Shown: in pieces, positions 26,073 through 35,032 of the stretch | Layout: each line of letters opens with the position of its first letter | How positions within the stretch are numbered: position 1 is the stretch's first letter | Origin: Geitlerinema sp. PCC 7407 | GTDB taxonomy: Bacteria > Cyanobacteriota > Cyanobacteriia > PCC-7407 | Assembly (NCBI RefSeq): GCF_000317045.1 | Contig: NC_019703.1 | Coordinates: 670,501-734,500, forward strand | DNA length: 64,000 nt | Reading direction: 5' to 3' | The notes under the pieces: model-generated | What the model saw: only the letters and a program-made list of their open reading frames with translations | What the model was told of the DNA's origin: nothing | Database searches by the model: none | Program-made: the position numbers and the translations under genes

Positions 26073-26407
26073 CGCGATCGCCCACAGGCCAGATCTAGGG
26101 CTCAGGTGCCCCCCAGAGCCAAAACGCAGCGCGATCGCCCCCTTCGCAAACTACCAGCCGCCATTTTGAGATTTTTGAGCGTTCCCGATCGGGATCGAGC
26201 ATCAGCGTGAAATTTGCCGGACTCAGAATCCGTTTCCATGCAGGTTCTGTCATAGCTGGAATCATTACCACTTCGCTTTGTGAGCGTCTTTTGGCATGGA
26301 TTGTCAAGCTCAAGAATCGCTGAAAGTCCCGTATTGTCGCATTTTTAAGGATGTAAACGCGAATGGTATCATTGCTGAGGAATTCAAGAACGGAAGGGCG
26401 ACTGAAT
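26073..26407. other. Intergenic region ABC-F/gpmI
   Basis: About 335 bases. It holds the gpmI promoter region and a doubtful leftward small frame (26095-26265). No clear terminator for the ABC-F gene is seen. Confidence 0.45.
26095..26265 (-). CDS. Possible 56-residue protein, doubtful
   Basis: A short leftward frame from ATG 26265, beginning MIPAMTEPAWKRILSPANF and ending in FWLWGAPEP. The sequence has a plausible protein composition (WKRIL, DPDRERSKISKW). There is no good ribosome site and the frame stays open upstream into the gpmI start. It may be a real small cyanobacterial protein or chance; homologues would decide. Confidence 0.28.
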   Translation of the reverse strand: MIPAMTEPAWKRILSPANFTLMLDPDRERSKISKWRLVVCEGGDRAAFWLWGAPEP

Positions 26408-28006
26408 ATGGCTGAAGCACCTGTTTCACCGGTGGTGCTCGTCATCCTAGATGGTTGGGGTCATCGAGAAGATGCCAGAGCTAATGCCATTGCTGCTGCC
26501 AAGACGCCGGTGATGGATAGCCTCTGGGAGGTATACCCTCACACCTTGATCCGTACCTCCGGCAAAGACGTGGGCCTGCCGGAGGGACAAATGGGCAACT
26601 CCGAGGTCGGACACCTCAACATTGGGGCAGGTCGCATCGTCCCCCAAGAATTGGTGCGCATTTCGGACGCTGTGGAAGACGGCACGCTGCTGCAAAACCC
26701 AGCGCTGCTGAAGGTGTGTCACGACGTGCGCGATCGCAACTCCAAGCTGCACCTGGTGGGGCTGTGCTCCGAGGGCGGCGTCCACTCCCACCTCAATCAT
26801 TTGATGGGCCTGCTGGATCTGGCCAAAGCCCAGGGCATTACGCAGGTCTGCATCCACGCCATTACCGACGGCCGCGACACCAATCCCACCGAGGGAGTGG
26901 AGGCGATCGCCAAGCTAGAGAGCTACATCGCCCAGGCTGGCGTCGGCCAGATTGTTACCCTCTCAGGCCGCTACTACAGCATGGACCGCGACCATCGCTG
27001 GGACCGGACCGAGCGCGCCTATCGCGTCATGACCGAGGACGGTCCGGGCACGGGACTCTCGGCCCTCGAAGCCCTCAAGGCTTCCTACGAGGCTGGCAAA
27101 ACCGACGAGTTTGTTGATCCCACGCGCTTGGCGCCGGGAGCGGTGGAGCCCGAAGACGGCCTGATTTTCTTCAATTTCCGACCCGATCGCGCCCGCCAGC
27201 TGACCCACGCCCTGGCGAGCGAGGGGTTTGCGGGCTTCGAGCGCAAGTTCGTTACGCCCCTAACCCTGGTGACCTTCACCCAGTACGATCCGGAGCTACA
27301 GGTCACGGTCGCCTTTGAGCCCCAGAACCTGAGCAATATCTTGGGTGAGGTGGTCGCTCGCCACGGCCTCAAGCAGTTTCGCACCGCCGAGACCGAGAAA
27401 TACGCCCACGTCACGTACTTTTTTAATGGCGGGATCGAGGAGCCCTTTGAGGGCGAAGACCGGGCGCTCGTGTCGAGCCCGATGGTGGCGACCTACGATC
27501 GCGCGCCAGCGATGTCAGCCCAAGAGGTGACGCGAGGGGCGATCGCCGCCGTTGAGCAACGCATTTACTCGCTGATCGTCATCAACTACGCCAACCCCGA
27601 CATGGTGGGCCACACTGGCAACATGGAGGCCACCGTCGAAGCCATTCAAACGGTTGACCAGTGCCTGGGCGAGCTGATCAGCAGCGTCAACCGCGCCGGA
27701 GGCACCGTGCTGATCACAGCGGACCACGGCAACGCTGAAACCATGGAGGACGAGCAGGGGAATCCCTGGACGGCCCACACCACCAATCTGGTGCCGTTTA
27801 TCCTCGTAGAAGGCGAAAAAATCAAGATCCCGGGCCACGGCGCTGAGGTCCAGCTGCGATCCGATGGCTGCCTTGCCGACATTGCCCCCACGATTTTGGA
27901 GATCCTTCAGCTGCCGCAGCCCGCTGAGATGACCGGACGATCGATGCTGAAGCCGGTCCAAGTTGAATTTCGCGCGAGCCGGACCCCTGTGCAGATCTCT
28001 GGCTAG
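26408..28006 (+). CDS. gpmI: 2,3-bisphosphoglycerate-independent phosphoglycerate mutase
   Basis: Alkaline-phosphatase-superfamily glycolytic enzyme interconverting 3- and 2-phosphoglycerate. About 532 residues from the ATG at 26408 (MAEAPVSPVVLVILDGWGHRE). Metal/catalytic signatures: VLVILDGWG, the phosphoserine-site region GQMGNSEVGHLNIGAGR, AITDGRDTNPTEG, GRYYSMDRDHRWDR, FNFRPDRARQLT, YANPDMVGHTGNMEATVEA and TADHGNAETM. The C-terminus carries GCLADIAPTILEILQLP. All the expected blocks are present in order, and the length is normal. It is followed by secG 47 bases downstream on the same strand. Confidence 0.96.
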   Translation: MAEAPVSPVVLVILDGWGHREDARANAIAAAKTPVMDSLWEVYPHTLIRTSGKDVGLPEGQMGNSEVGHLNIGAGRIVPQELVRISDAVEDGTLLQNPALLKVCHDVRDRNSKLHLVGLCSEGGVHSHLNHLMGLLDLAKAQGITQVCIHAITDGRDTNPTEGVEAIAKLESYIAQAGVGQIVTLSGRYYSMDRDHRWDRTERAYRVMTEDGPGTGLSALEALKASYEAGKTDEFVDPTRLAPGAVEPEDGLIFFNFRPDRARQLTHALASEGFAGFERKFVTPLTLVTFTQYDPELQVTVAFEPQNLSNILGEVVARHGLKQFRTAETEKYAHVTYFFNGGIEEPFEGEDRALVSSPMVATYDRAPAMSAQEVTRGAIAAVEQRIYSLIVINYANPDMVGHTGNMEATVEAIQTVDQCLGELISSVNRAGGTVLITADHGNAETMEDEQGNPWTAHTTNLVPFILVEGEKIKIPGHGAEVQLRSDGCLADIAPTILEILQLPQPAEMTGRSMLKPVQVEFRASRTPVQISG

Positions 28007-28053
28007 AGCGTAGTGGCTCCCTTGTTAAACCGTTTTGGAATGAATGGACGACG

Positions 28054-28284
28054 ATGATTAGCAACATTGTGGAAGCGATTTGGGCCTTTTCGGCGCTGGG
28101 TTTGACGGTGCTGGTTTTGCTCCATAGCCCCAAGGGCGACGGCCTGGGCGGCCTGGGCGGTCAGGCGCAGCTGTTTACCAGCACCAAGAGCGCTGAAACC
28201 ACGCTCAACCGTTTGACCTGGGCGCTGACGGTGATTTTTCTTGGCCTGACCGTGGTCCTCGGCGCTGGCTGGATTCCTGGCTAG
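28054..28284 (+). CDS. secG: Preprotein translocase subunit SecG
   Basis: A 76-residue membrane protein with two hydrophobic segments (AIWAFSALGLTVLVLL and LTWALTVIFLGLTVVLGAG) separated by the conserved Gly-rich loop HSPKGDGLGGLGGQAQLF. It stimulates SecYEG-dependent export of proteins across the plasma or thylakoid membrane. It follows gpmI, a common arrangement in cyanobacteria, and precedes the zincin gene by 16 bases, so the three may be cotranscribed. Confidence 0.93.
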   Translation: MISNIVEAIWAFSALGLTVLVLLHSPKGDGLGGLGGQAQLFTSTKSAETTLNRLTWALTVIFLGLTVVLGAGWIPG

Positions 28285-28300
28285 GGGATCTGGGATCGCT

Positions 28301-29062
28301 GTGGCAGCGTTTGTCTGGCCCAAAATTGCGCGAGCCCGGCAGTGGCGGCCCCGAGGGGCGGCCCTGCTGGGCTTTGTGGTTTTGGTGCTCAGCTTGGTGG
28401 GGGGCGGAGGCGATCGCGCCTGGTCCCAGAGCCCCGCTGCGCTCCATCCGCTGCCGCCGGGGCTGGTGCAGTGGCAGCCCACGCCAGCGGGGGACTACTT
28501 CGAGGCGATCGAGCCGACGGACGCTGGCTATTTGCAGTGGTCGCAGTTTCCGATCTGGGTGTACGTCGAGCCGCCGCCCGCTGAGGGCAATGCGTTTGCG
28601 CTCCAGAAGGCCCGCCAGTGGGAGACAGCAGTCCTAGCCGCGATCGCAGAGTGGCAGCCCTTTTTGCCGATGGAGCGCGTCGACGATCGCGCGATCGCCG
28701 ATATCGAAATCTTGCGATCGCCCCCGCCCCTGCGGCGACGCCCCGACGGCACCCTCGACCGGATTCGCTCCGCCGAAACCCGCTACGAACTGGTCAAAAA
28801 GCGCGATCGCCAGGGGGTTTTGGCGCTGCTACCTCGCTGCACCCTCCGATTCAATCCCCACCAAACGCCGGCCTATCTCCAGGCCGCCGCCCGCCACGAG
28901 CTGGGCCACGCCCTCGGGATCTGGGGTCACAGCCCCGTCGCCACCGATGCCCTGTATTTTGCTCAGGTCCGCGAACCCGCCGCCATCTCCGAGCGAGACC
29001 TCAATACGCTGCGCCGCGTCTACGAGCAGCCCACTCGTCTGGGCTGGCCCCTAGGGCAATAG
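28301..29062 (+). CDS. Putative secreted zincin-type metalloprotease with offset third ligand
   Basis: A 253-residue protein starting at GTG 28301. The N-terminus has a basic stretch and a long hydrophobic segment (AALLGFVVLVLSLVGGGG), i.e. a signal peptide. The domain contains WQFPIWVYVEPP-like sequence, a helix WETAVLAAIAEWQPFLPM typical of matrixin-like folds, and the zinc motif HELGHALGIWGHS. The third His is one residue later than in the canonical HExxHxxGxxH. The Met-turn position reads ATDALYF without Met. The end, SERDLNTLRRVYEQP, matches M10-like C-termini. Substrate unknown. It overlaps the convergent glycosyltransferase by 12 bases. Confidence 0.7.
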   Translation: MAAFVWPKIARARQWRPRGAALLGFVVLVLSLVGGGGDRAWSQSPAALHPLPPGLVQWQPTPAGDYFEAIEPTDAGYLQWSQFPIWVYVEPPPAEGNAFALQKARQWETAVLAAIAEWQPFLPMERVDDRAIADIEILRSPPPLRRRPDGTLDRIRSAETRYELVKKRDRQGVLALLPRCTLRFNPHQTPAYLQAAARHELGHALGIWGHSPVATDALYFAQVREPAAISERDLNTLRRVYEQPTRLGWPLGQ

Positions 29063-30223
29063 GGGTGACGGCGTTCCCGTCGGCAGCACTCCCCGGTGGC
29101 GCGGCTCCCGCAGCGTCTGGTCATAGAGCGCTTCGAGCTGCGTGATGTTGCTGTCGAGGGTGTAGCGATCGAGCACACGCTGGCGCGCATTATCGGCCAG
29201 CATCTTGCGCCAGTGGGGGTGATTTTGCAGCTGAGGCAGCAGGGTCTTCAGCTCCGACGCCACTCGCTGCGTGCTGATCACCACCCCCGCCTCTTGCTCC
29301 AGGACCTCGCCGTCGGCCCCCGCGTCAGTCGCCAGGCAAGTCACGCCGCAGGCCATTGCCTCCAGGAGCGACAGCGACAGGCCCTCGACTAGCGACGGCA
29401 GCACAAACACATCGGACCCCCGCAAAATATCAATGCGCTCGTCCTCGCTGGCCACAAATCCTTTCCAAATAATCCCCAGCTCTTCCCCATAGAACGCCTC
29501 TAGGGAAGACTTCAGCGGACCATTGCCCACAATCACCAGGCGACTGTTTTTGCCCATGCCCGCCTGACGCCAGGCCCGTAGCAGCGACTCGACATTTTTC
29601 TCTGGGGCGATGCGTCCCTGATAGACGAAGACGCAGTCCACGTTGAGGCTGTCGCGCAGCTTTGAGGGGCCGGGAGCATACTTCTGGGAGTCCACGCCGT
29701 TGGGAATCACCACCACCCGCGACAGGGGCACGCCCAGCCGTACCAGCAAATCTTGCTGAATCCGCGAAAAGACAATCACGCGGTCATAGTTGGCCAAGAA
29801 GGGCGCGTAGAGCCGGTAGGTCAGGTGTTGGGTGCCGGAGGTGATGTTGTGGAGTTTGCGGTTAAAGGCTGGGTGAAAAGTCGCCACCAGGGGCAAGTCC
29901 AGCTCTTCGCAGATCTCCGGCAGCAAAAAGTCCAGGGGCGACAGGGTCAAGGAGGCGTGGACGATGTCTGGCCGCAGCGCTTCGAGGGCCTGGGAGAGCA
30001 CTTCTTTGGAGCGGGGTGCTGGAATGGTATAGATTTGCGATTTGAACAGGAAGGGCAGGGAAACTTCCTGGAAGTCGGGGGAGTTGGGAACGAACTTTTC
30101 GTCTTGGGTGAAGTGCAAAAAGCTAACCTGGTGTCCCCGGTCTAGAAGAGCGTTGGTAACTTCGCGACCATAGGTGACGTTGCCACAAAAAGGCGATTTT
30201 TTTCCCAGCCAGGCGATATGCAT
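29051..30223 (-). CDS. Glycosyltransferase, family GT4 type
   Basis: A 390-residue GT-B enzyme. N-terminal domain: MHIAWLGKKSPFCGNVTYGREV, then RPDIVHASLTLSPLDFLLPE and VATFHPAFNRKL. C-terminal donor-binding domain: VVVIPNGVDSQKYAPG, FVYQGRIAPEKNVESLLRAW, SRLVIVGNGPL, and the GT4 E-x7-E motif LVEGLSLSLLEAMACGVTCL. It probably transfers a sugar from a nucleotide donor to a lipid or polysaccharide. It lies 40 bases downstream of the MFS gene on the same strand, in the deoC-recO-MFS series. The acceptor cannot be read from sequence. Confidence 0.88.
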   Translation of the reverse strand: MHIAWLGKKSPFCGNVTYGREVTNALLDRGHQVSFLHFTQDEKFVPNSPDFQEVSLPFLFKSQIYTIPAPRSKEVLSQALEALRPDIVHASLTLSPLDFLLPEICEELDLPLVATFHPAFNRKLHNITSGTQHLTYRLYAPFLANYDRVIVFSRIQQDLLVRLGVPLSRVVVIPNGVDSQKYAPGPSKLRDSLNVDCVFVYQGRIAPEKNVESLLRAWRQAGMGKNSRLVIVGNGPLKSSLEAFYGEELGIIWKGFVASEDERIDILRGSDVFVLPSLVEGLSLSLLEAMACGVTCLATDAGADGEVLEQEAGVVISTQRVASELKTLLPQLQNHPHWRKMLADNARQRVLDRYTLDSNITQLEALYDQTLREPRHRGVLPTGTPSPLLP

Positions 30224-30263
30224 TAAAGAGGTAATTTGAAAGGAAGAGAGAAAGAGGGGATTT

Positions 30264-31922
30264 TCAAAACGGCGGTTGGTCGAGAGGCGTGAGTTCTGCG
30301 TCGGAGGCCGTTGATCCTGTACCGGAAATATACCAGGTCAACAGACCAGCGGCGAGGGTAATGGCAGCCAGAATCAAGAAAACGGTCTTGAGGCCCAGCC
30401 ACGATTCTGCCACGCCAGCGAGAGCCAGAGGCAAGCTCAGGGCGATGTTGATGGCGTTGTTCTGGAGGCCAAAAACTTTACCCCGCATCTCTTCGGGGGT
30501 CTCTTCCTGGATGGTGGTCTGCATGGGGATGGCAACGACGGCGGCAAAGGTGCCAAGACCGGCGATCGCCCCCAAGGTTGGCCACAGCTGATGGGTAAAC
30601 AGGGACAGGGCCGTCAGGGACAGGGTCATGCCCACCGAGCCGAACAGGTTTAGCTGCGATCGCGAAAAGCGCTGGCCAAACTGCCCAATTAGCCCTGCAC
30701 CCACGGCCATTCCCAGGCCGCCAGCCGCTAGCAGCACCCCAAACTGGGGCGCCTTTAGATCAGGAATAATCTCGGCTAGGCGCACCGCTAGCACCGCTAG
30801 GGCCGCAAAAATCGAGAACAAAATCACCAGCTGTAACAAAGCGCTGCGCACCTGATGCTGTTTGCCCAAGTAGCGCAATCCATCTTGAATATCGGCCCAG
30901 ACGTGGGGCGGCTCTTGGGCTGAGGCGGGACGCTGCTCGCGGCTCTGGAGCAGCAGCAAGAGGCCCCCGGCGATCGCATAGCTGCCCCCGACGAGTAGCT
31001 CTTTGCCCAGGTCGGCGCTACCCAAGCTCGCCAGCAGAGAATCGGCGATCGCCAGCACCGGCTCTCCCACCGCAAAGCCAATAATCATCGCCACCATCAT
31101 CGTGGTGGTGTAGAGCGAGTTGGCCGACAGCAGGTGCCGCCGCTCCACAATCAGCGGAATCGCCGACTGCTCCGCGGGCGCGAAAAACTGCGTCAGCGTC
31201 GAGACCAAAAAGGTCACGCCCAGCAAGAAGCAAAAGCCCAAGGGCATCCCGGCCAGTCCCGTGTGGCCCTGGGACAGCCACAGCAAGATCGGCAAAATCA
31301 GCACCAGCCCCGCCCGCAGCAGGTTAGTAGCCGCCAGCACCGTTTTTTTGGACCAGCGATCGACATAGACCCCGGCCACCGAGCCGAAAAGCACCGCTGG
31401 CACCGTAAAGGCAATCATGATCGAGGAGACCCAGCCGCTGATCGGCTGCCCCTCCACCTGAAATCGGCTGGCGATCAGGGCGATCATCAGCACGAGATAC
31501 ACCTTGTCCGCGAGCTGAGAAAAAACTTGACCGCTCCAGAGCACCAGGAACTGACGGTTTTTGAGCACCGCCAGGATGCCGCTCTCTGGCTCGGGGTCAT
31601 CGGCGATCGCCTCGGGCGGGTCTCCATCCGCCGGTCCCTCACCCGATTCCTGAGTCGGTGATGGCCCTACAGGCTCCGCAGGCTCCTCTGCGGGCGGTGC
31701 CCAGCTGGGCCAGGCAGGCTCTGCCTCCGCAGGCGCCGCCTTGATTTCCGTAGTCTCTTGCTCCGCCTGACACTCTTTCTGAAACGGGTCCGCCGCCATG
31801 GTTTCCATCACCCGACCAGTCGTTTGAGGCCTTTCATAGTTTCCTTCGTCACGCAAGTGATGCCATCGGTGGGACTGGGAAAGGCTGAGAACGTCCGGGT
31901 CGGGGTTAGGCAAGTGCTTCAT
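30264..31922 (-). CDS. Major facilitator superfamily transporter with long cytoplasmic N-terminus
   Basis: About 552 residues from the ATG at 31922 (MKHLPNPDPDVLSLS); a TTG at 31940 is an alternative. The first 120 residues are polar, Pro/Glu-rich and carry no membrane segment. From NRQFLVLWSGQVFSQLADKV onward there are about 12 hydrophobic helices, with the MFS motif A-like GVYVDRWSKKTVLA after helix 2, as in MFS_3 exporters. The substrate is unknown. It follows recO within 25 bases and precedes the glycosyltransferase by 40 bases, so it could export that enzyme's product, but this is only inference. Confidence 0.86.
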   Translation of the reverse strand: MKHLPNPDPDVLSLSQSHRWHHLRDEGNYERPQTTGRVMETMAADPFQKECQAEQETTEIKAAPAEAEPAWPSWAPPAEEPAEPVGPSPTQESGEGPADGDPPEAIADDPEPESGILAVLKNRQFLVLWSGQVFSQLADKVYLVLMIALIASRFQVEGQPISGWVSSIMIAFTVPAVLFGSVAGVYVDRWSKKTVLAATNLLRAGLVLILPILLWLSQGHTGLAGMPLGFCFLLGVTFLVSTLTQFFAPAEQSAIPLIVERRHLLSANSLYTTTMMVAMIIGFAVGEPVLAIADSLLASLGSADLGKELLVGGSYAIAGGLLLLLQSREQRPASAQEPPHVWADIQDGLRYLGKQHQVRSALLQLVILFSIFAALAVLAVRLAEIIPDLKAPQFGVLLAAGGLGMAVGAGLIGQFGQRFSRSQLNLFGSVGMTLSLTALSLFTHQLWPTLGAIAGLGTFAAVVAIPMQTTIQEETPEEMRGKVFGLQNNAINIALSLPLALAGVAESWLGLKTVFLILAAITLAAGLLTWYISGTGSTASDAELTPLDQPPF

Positions 31923-31943
31923 GATCTTGGCTAGGGACAACTA

Positions 31944-32858
31944 TCAAAGACAGGCATCAATCAGGCTGGCAGAACGAATGGTGCGATCGAAATGGTACTG
32001 AGCATACTGGCGCAGCAGCTGCTCTAGGGTGCGCCACGTCTCTGGAGCGAGAAACGTCACCCCCTCTGGCAATTCTTCCATCCTCTGGGCCGCTGGAGCA
32101 TCCGTCGGGAACAAATAGGGCTGGGGCAGCTGCTGCAGCAGCGACAGCTCAGCGGCGCTGAGGGTAGACACTGCGGCGATCGCCCGGGGGGCTAGCTTGG
32201 GGCGGGGCTTGGCTGGGGCTGACTGGGGAGCAGCAGCGCGAGAAATCGCGGGCGATCGCCGCACCACCCCGCCTTCTTGGAGAAGCTGGTCGAGGGCCTC
32301 GGGGTGCACCACTCCCCCCGCCTGAATACTAAAACCCGCCTGCCAATCGGCACCGCTGAGATCCGGCAGCACCGGCTGCTGGGACAGGCAGCACACCTGA
32401 ACATTGGGAGCCACCCCCGCCAAGGCCATGAGGTGATACAGGCCATGGGTGAGCCGGGGCAGCACCTCTGTTGCAGGCGATCGCTCCAGACGTCCCAAAT
32501 GCTCGGTTAACAGGCTAAACAGCTCCGGCTGCGGATGATCGTCAAGGGCCTGACACAGCGCCAGCTCTGCCAAATACTGGCTGGCCGTCAGCTTGCCCAG
32601 ATCCAGACTCAGCCCAGGATAAGAAGCGAGTGTTTCAGCCTGGGTAATCCGATCGAGCGATCGCCCCTTAGAAATCAGCAGCTCATTGACTACAAACAGG
32701 CCGCTGCGGCCTCCCAGCCGCGACTGATGTTTGCGCGCTCCCGGCGCCGCCACCCGGATCAGTCCTTGCTCCTGCGTCAAAATCGTCAACAGCCGATCCG
32801 ATTCCCCCAGCGGCATTCCCTTGAGATTGATCCCAGTGACTTTATAGGTCCGACTCAT
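31944..32858 (-). CDS. recO: DNA repair protein RecO
   Basis: RecFOR-pathway mediator that loads RecA on SSB-coated DNA. 304 residues. The N-terminal OB fold reads YKVTGINLKGMPLGESDRLLTILT, then GLIRVAAPGARK and LGGRSGLFVVNELLISKGRSLDRI. The helical C-terminal domain has LGKLTASQYLAELALC and HGLYHLMALAGVAPNVQVC. The Cys-Cys zinc site of some RecO proteins seems incomplete (only VCCLSQQP is left). It is preceded by deoC on the same strand, 97 bases away. Slightly longer than typical because of an Ala/Pro-rich insert near residue 220. Confidence 0.92.
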   Translation of the reverse strand: MSRTYKVTGINLKGMPLGESDRLLTILTQEQGLIRVAAPGARKHQSRLGGRSGLFVVNELLISKGRSLDRITQAETLASYPGLSLDLGKLTASQYLAELALCQALDDHPQPELFSLLTEHLGRLERSPATEVLPRLTHGLYHLMALAGVAPNVQVCCLSQQPVLPDLSGADWQAGFSIQAGGVVHPEALDQLLQEGGVVRRSPAISRAAAPQSAPAKPRPKLAPRAIAAVSTLSAAELSLLQQLPQPYLFPTDAPAAQRMEELPEGVTFLAPETWRTLEQLLRQYAQYHFDRTIRSASLIDACL

Positions 32859-32955
32859 AGAGGGAATTGCGTCTCATCTGCACAACAATCTAGAGACATG
32901 GGCCGCTTGAGGAGCGCTCCACAAAGATTAACCTGAAGTGGACGATTTTCTTAAG

Positions 32956-33648
32956 TTACGTTGCGGTCTCTTCTCCTAGCCTATCGCGCTGGCGCAGGAT
33001 TTCGACGCCCCGCGAAGTCCCGATGCGAGTGGCTCCAGCCAACACTAATTCTAGAACTTGTTCGAAGGTCCTGATTCCCCCAGAAGCCTTAATCCCCACC
33101 CGATCTTTCGTAATATTTCTTAAGAATTTTACGTCTTCCACCGTCGCGCCGCCCTGCCAGCCCGTACTCGTTTTCAGAAACGCCACCCCCGCATCCATGC
33201 ACACCTCGGCAGCCAGGCGCTTTTCGTCGGGGGTCAGCAGCGCCATCTCCAAAATGGCCTTGACCGGCCGACCCGTTGCGTCACAGATCTGGGCAATGTC
33301 GTGGTGCAGCGCATCCGTCTGGCCACTCTTGAGAAATCCCAAATTGATCACCACATCCAGCTCTGTCGCGCCGTACTCCGCCGCCTCTTGGGCTTCGTAG
33401 AGCTTGACGGCGCTGGTGGTCGCCCCCATCGGAAACCCAATCACAGCGCAGATCTGCGTCGACTTGCCGTGGAGAAGATCCACCGCTTGCTTGACGTGGA
33501 CCGGCGCCAGGCACACCGACGCAAACTTGAACTGCTGGGCAATGTCGCAGGCCTGCTGAATATCGCGGGGCGTGGCCGCTGGATGCAGGACCGCATGGTC
33601 GATTAGCGGCGCTAGGTCGATGTCTTGATGGTCTGAAACGAGGCTCAT
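32956..33648 (-). CDS. deoC: Deoxyribose-phosphate aldolase
   Basis: Class I aldolase splitting 2-deoxyribose-5-phosphate to glyceraldehyde-3-phosphate and acetaldehyde. About 230 residues from the ATG at 33648 ([20 protein letters not shown]). TIM-barrel signatures: [49 protein letters not shown] (catalytic Asp), [32 protein letters not shown] (Schiff-base Lys) and [11 protein letters not shown]. The frame is open to 33780, but the extra N-terminus does not fit the family. It is the first gene of the leftward deoC-recO-MFS-glycosyltransferase run. Confidence 0.95.
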   Translation of the reverse strand: MSLVSDHQDIDLAPLIDHAVLHPAATPRDIQQACDIAQQFKFASVCLAPVHVKQAVDLLHGKSTQICAVIGFPMGATTSAVKLYEAQEAAEYGATELDVVINLGFLKSGQTDALHHDIAQICDATGRPVKAILEMALLTPDEKRLAAEVCMDAGVAFLKTSTGWQGGATVEDVKFLRNITKDRVGIKASGGIRTFEQVLELVLAGATRIGTSRGVEILRQRDRLGEETAT

Positions 33649-33842
33649 GGGTACCAACCGATTCCTAGGGTGTGGGGTGCGCTGCGGGGACGGCGGCCCA
33701 CCGCTCTCGGCACAACGCGAGTTTCCCGATGCAAAAGCAGCCGCCTCGATCATTTTGCCATTCCTGCTGGCTAACCTCACCCCTACAGTCCTATGGCACG
33801 CGCAGACCTAGCGGCCCCTGCCCAGAAGCGCCGGCCAGGGTT

Positions 33843-34820
33843 TCAGTTGGTGGGGCTGGCCGGAAAAGGAGCGTCCTGGCCGCCCAGAGCCTTCACGATG
33901 CTGCGGGTGTTAGAGACGATCATCTTCAGGTAAGAGTCGCCTGGGGTCCCTGGCGCTCCGACGGAGTCGGAGTAGAGAGGCGGATCAGCGAGCTGGACCT
34001 TGGCTTCTTCGGCGACGGTGGTGATGAGCTGGGGATTGATGGTGGTTTCGGCAAAAATCGCGGGTACGCCGGTTTGCTGAATGGCCTGGACGAGGCGCTG
34101 TACGGTCTGGGCGCTGGGCTGCTCCTCGGTGCTGATGCCGATCAGGGTGCCAGCGATGGTCAGGCCGTAGGCGTTGGCGTAGTACTGGAAGGCGTCGTGG
34201 GTGGTGATGAGCTGGCGATTTTGGGGCGGGATGGTGGCGATGCGATCGCCCACCCAAGCGTCGAGCTGGCGCAGCTCCTGAATCAGGCGATCGGCGTTTT
34301 GGCGAAAGCGATCGCCGTCCTCGGGCGAGATCTCGATCAGGGCGTCGCGGATCGCCTCGGTCATGGCGATCGCATTGCTGACATCGCCCCAAACGTGGGG
34401 GTCGGGGACTTTCTGGCCTTCTTTTTCGAGGTCCAGGGGGGTGACCACTTCACCGACGGCCAGCTGGCGGGCCTGGGTACCGGACGCTTTCATGAGCTTG
34501 ATCAGGCCAGGCTCTAGGTTGTAGCCGTTGTAGAGGATGAGATCAGCTTGTTCGAGGGCGCGGCTGTCCTGGGGGACGGGCTCGTAGACGTGGGGATCGG
34601 CTCCGGGCCGCAGGAGGCTGGTGAGCTGGATGTCGTCGCCGCCGACTTCGGCGGTCAGACTGGCAATGATCGTGCTGGTGGCTACCACATTGGGCTCGGC
34701 AGGGGCGGGGTCACTCCCCTGGGGCGTGGCGCAGCCAGTCAGGCAGAGGCCCAGCACCCAGGGCCACACCTTGGCCCACCGCTGGCCGCTAGAGAAGGTT
34801 GATTGCAGGGTTGATGGCAT
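33843..34820 (-). CDS. mntC: Manganese/zinc ABC transporter substrate-binding lipoprotein
   Basis: Cluster A-I periplasmic binding protein (MntC/ZnuA/PsaA family), about 325 residues from the ATG at 34820 (MPSTLQST). The lipobox VLGLCLTGCATP gives a lipidated Cys. Metal ligand regions are DPHVYEPVPQD (first His), PDPHVWGDVSNA (second His), IGISTEEQPSAQ (Glu) and the late Asp region YSDSVGAPGTPGDSYLK. The absence of a long His-rich loop favours Mn over Zn. Unlike the collinear mntCAB of some cyanobacteria, it is divergent from the ATPase and permease genes, sharing a 212-base regulatory region. Confidence 0.9.
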   Translation of the reverse strand: MPSTLQSTFSSGQRWAKVWPWVLGLCLTGCATPQGSDPAPAEPNVVATSTIIASLTAEVGGDDIQLTSLLRPGADPHVYEPVPQDSRALEQADLILYNGYNLEPGLIKLMKASGTQARQLAVGEVVTPLDLEKEGQKVPDPHVWGDVSNAIAMTEAIRDALIEISPEDGDRFRQNADRLIQELRQLDAWVGDRIATIPPQNRQLITTHDAFQYYANAYGLTIAGTLIGISTEEQPSAQTVQRLVQAIQQTGVPAIFAETTINPQLITTVAEEAKVQLADPPLYSDSVGAPGTPGDSYLKMIVSNTRSIVKALGGQDAPFPASPTN

Positions 34821-34922
34821 GGGCAGGGCTCCCAATTTCTCAAGTTGACTTGTTTTTGGCGTGTTTTTGGTCGCGATATTGCGCGCCTGTGAGTCGGGAC
34901 TGCGATCGCCGCTTCACATTTG

Positions 34923-34982
34923 TTTTCATAATTCTTTCACTTTCTCAGGCCAGGTTCGCTAGAATTTTTCATAATTCTTTCA
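34923..34982. promoter_or_regulatory. Tandem direct repeats in the mntC/mntA divergent region
   Basis: A 17-base word, TTTTCATAATTCTTTCA, occurs exactly twice, at 34923-34939 and 34966-34982. Each copy itself holds two TTTCA words 11 bases apart (34924, 34935; 34967, 34978), and the copies are 43 bases apart, about four helical turns. Such head-to-tail half-sites on one DNA face are what OmpR/PhoB-type response regulators bind. The ManS/ManR two-component system controls mntCAB in cyanobacteria, so ManR is the natural candidate; the binding is inferred. Confidence 0.6.
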
Positions 34983-35032
34983 TTTATTGTCGAGTTACCT
35001 CGACGCCTTGGCCTATCCCGGAGACTGCTTGC

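Noticed and set aside
33649-33780. 44-codon N-terminal extension of deoC
   Set aside because: The aldolase family starts at the internal ATG (33648) and the extension is Arg/Pro-rich noise.
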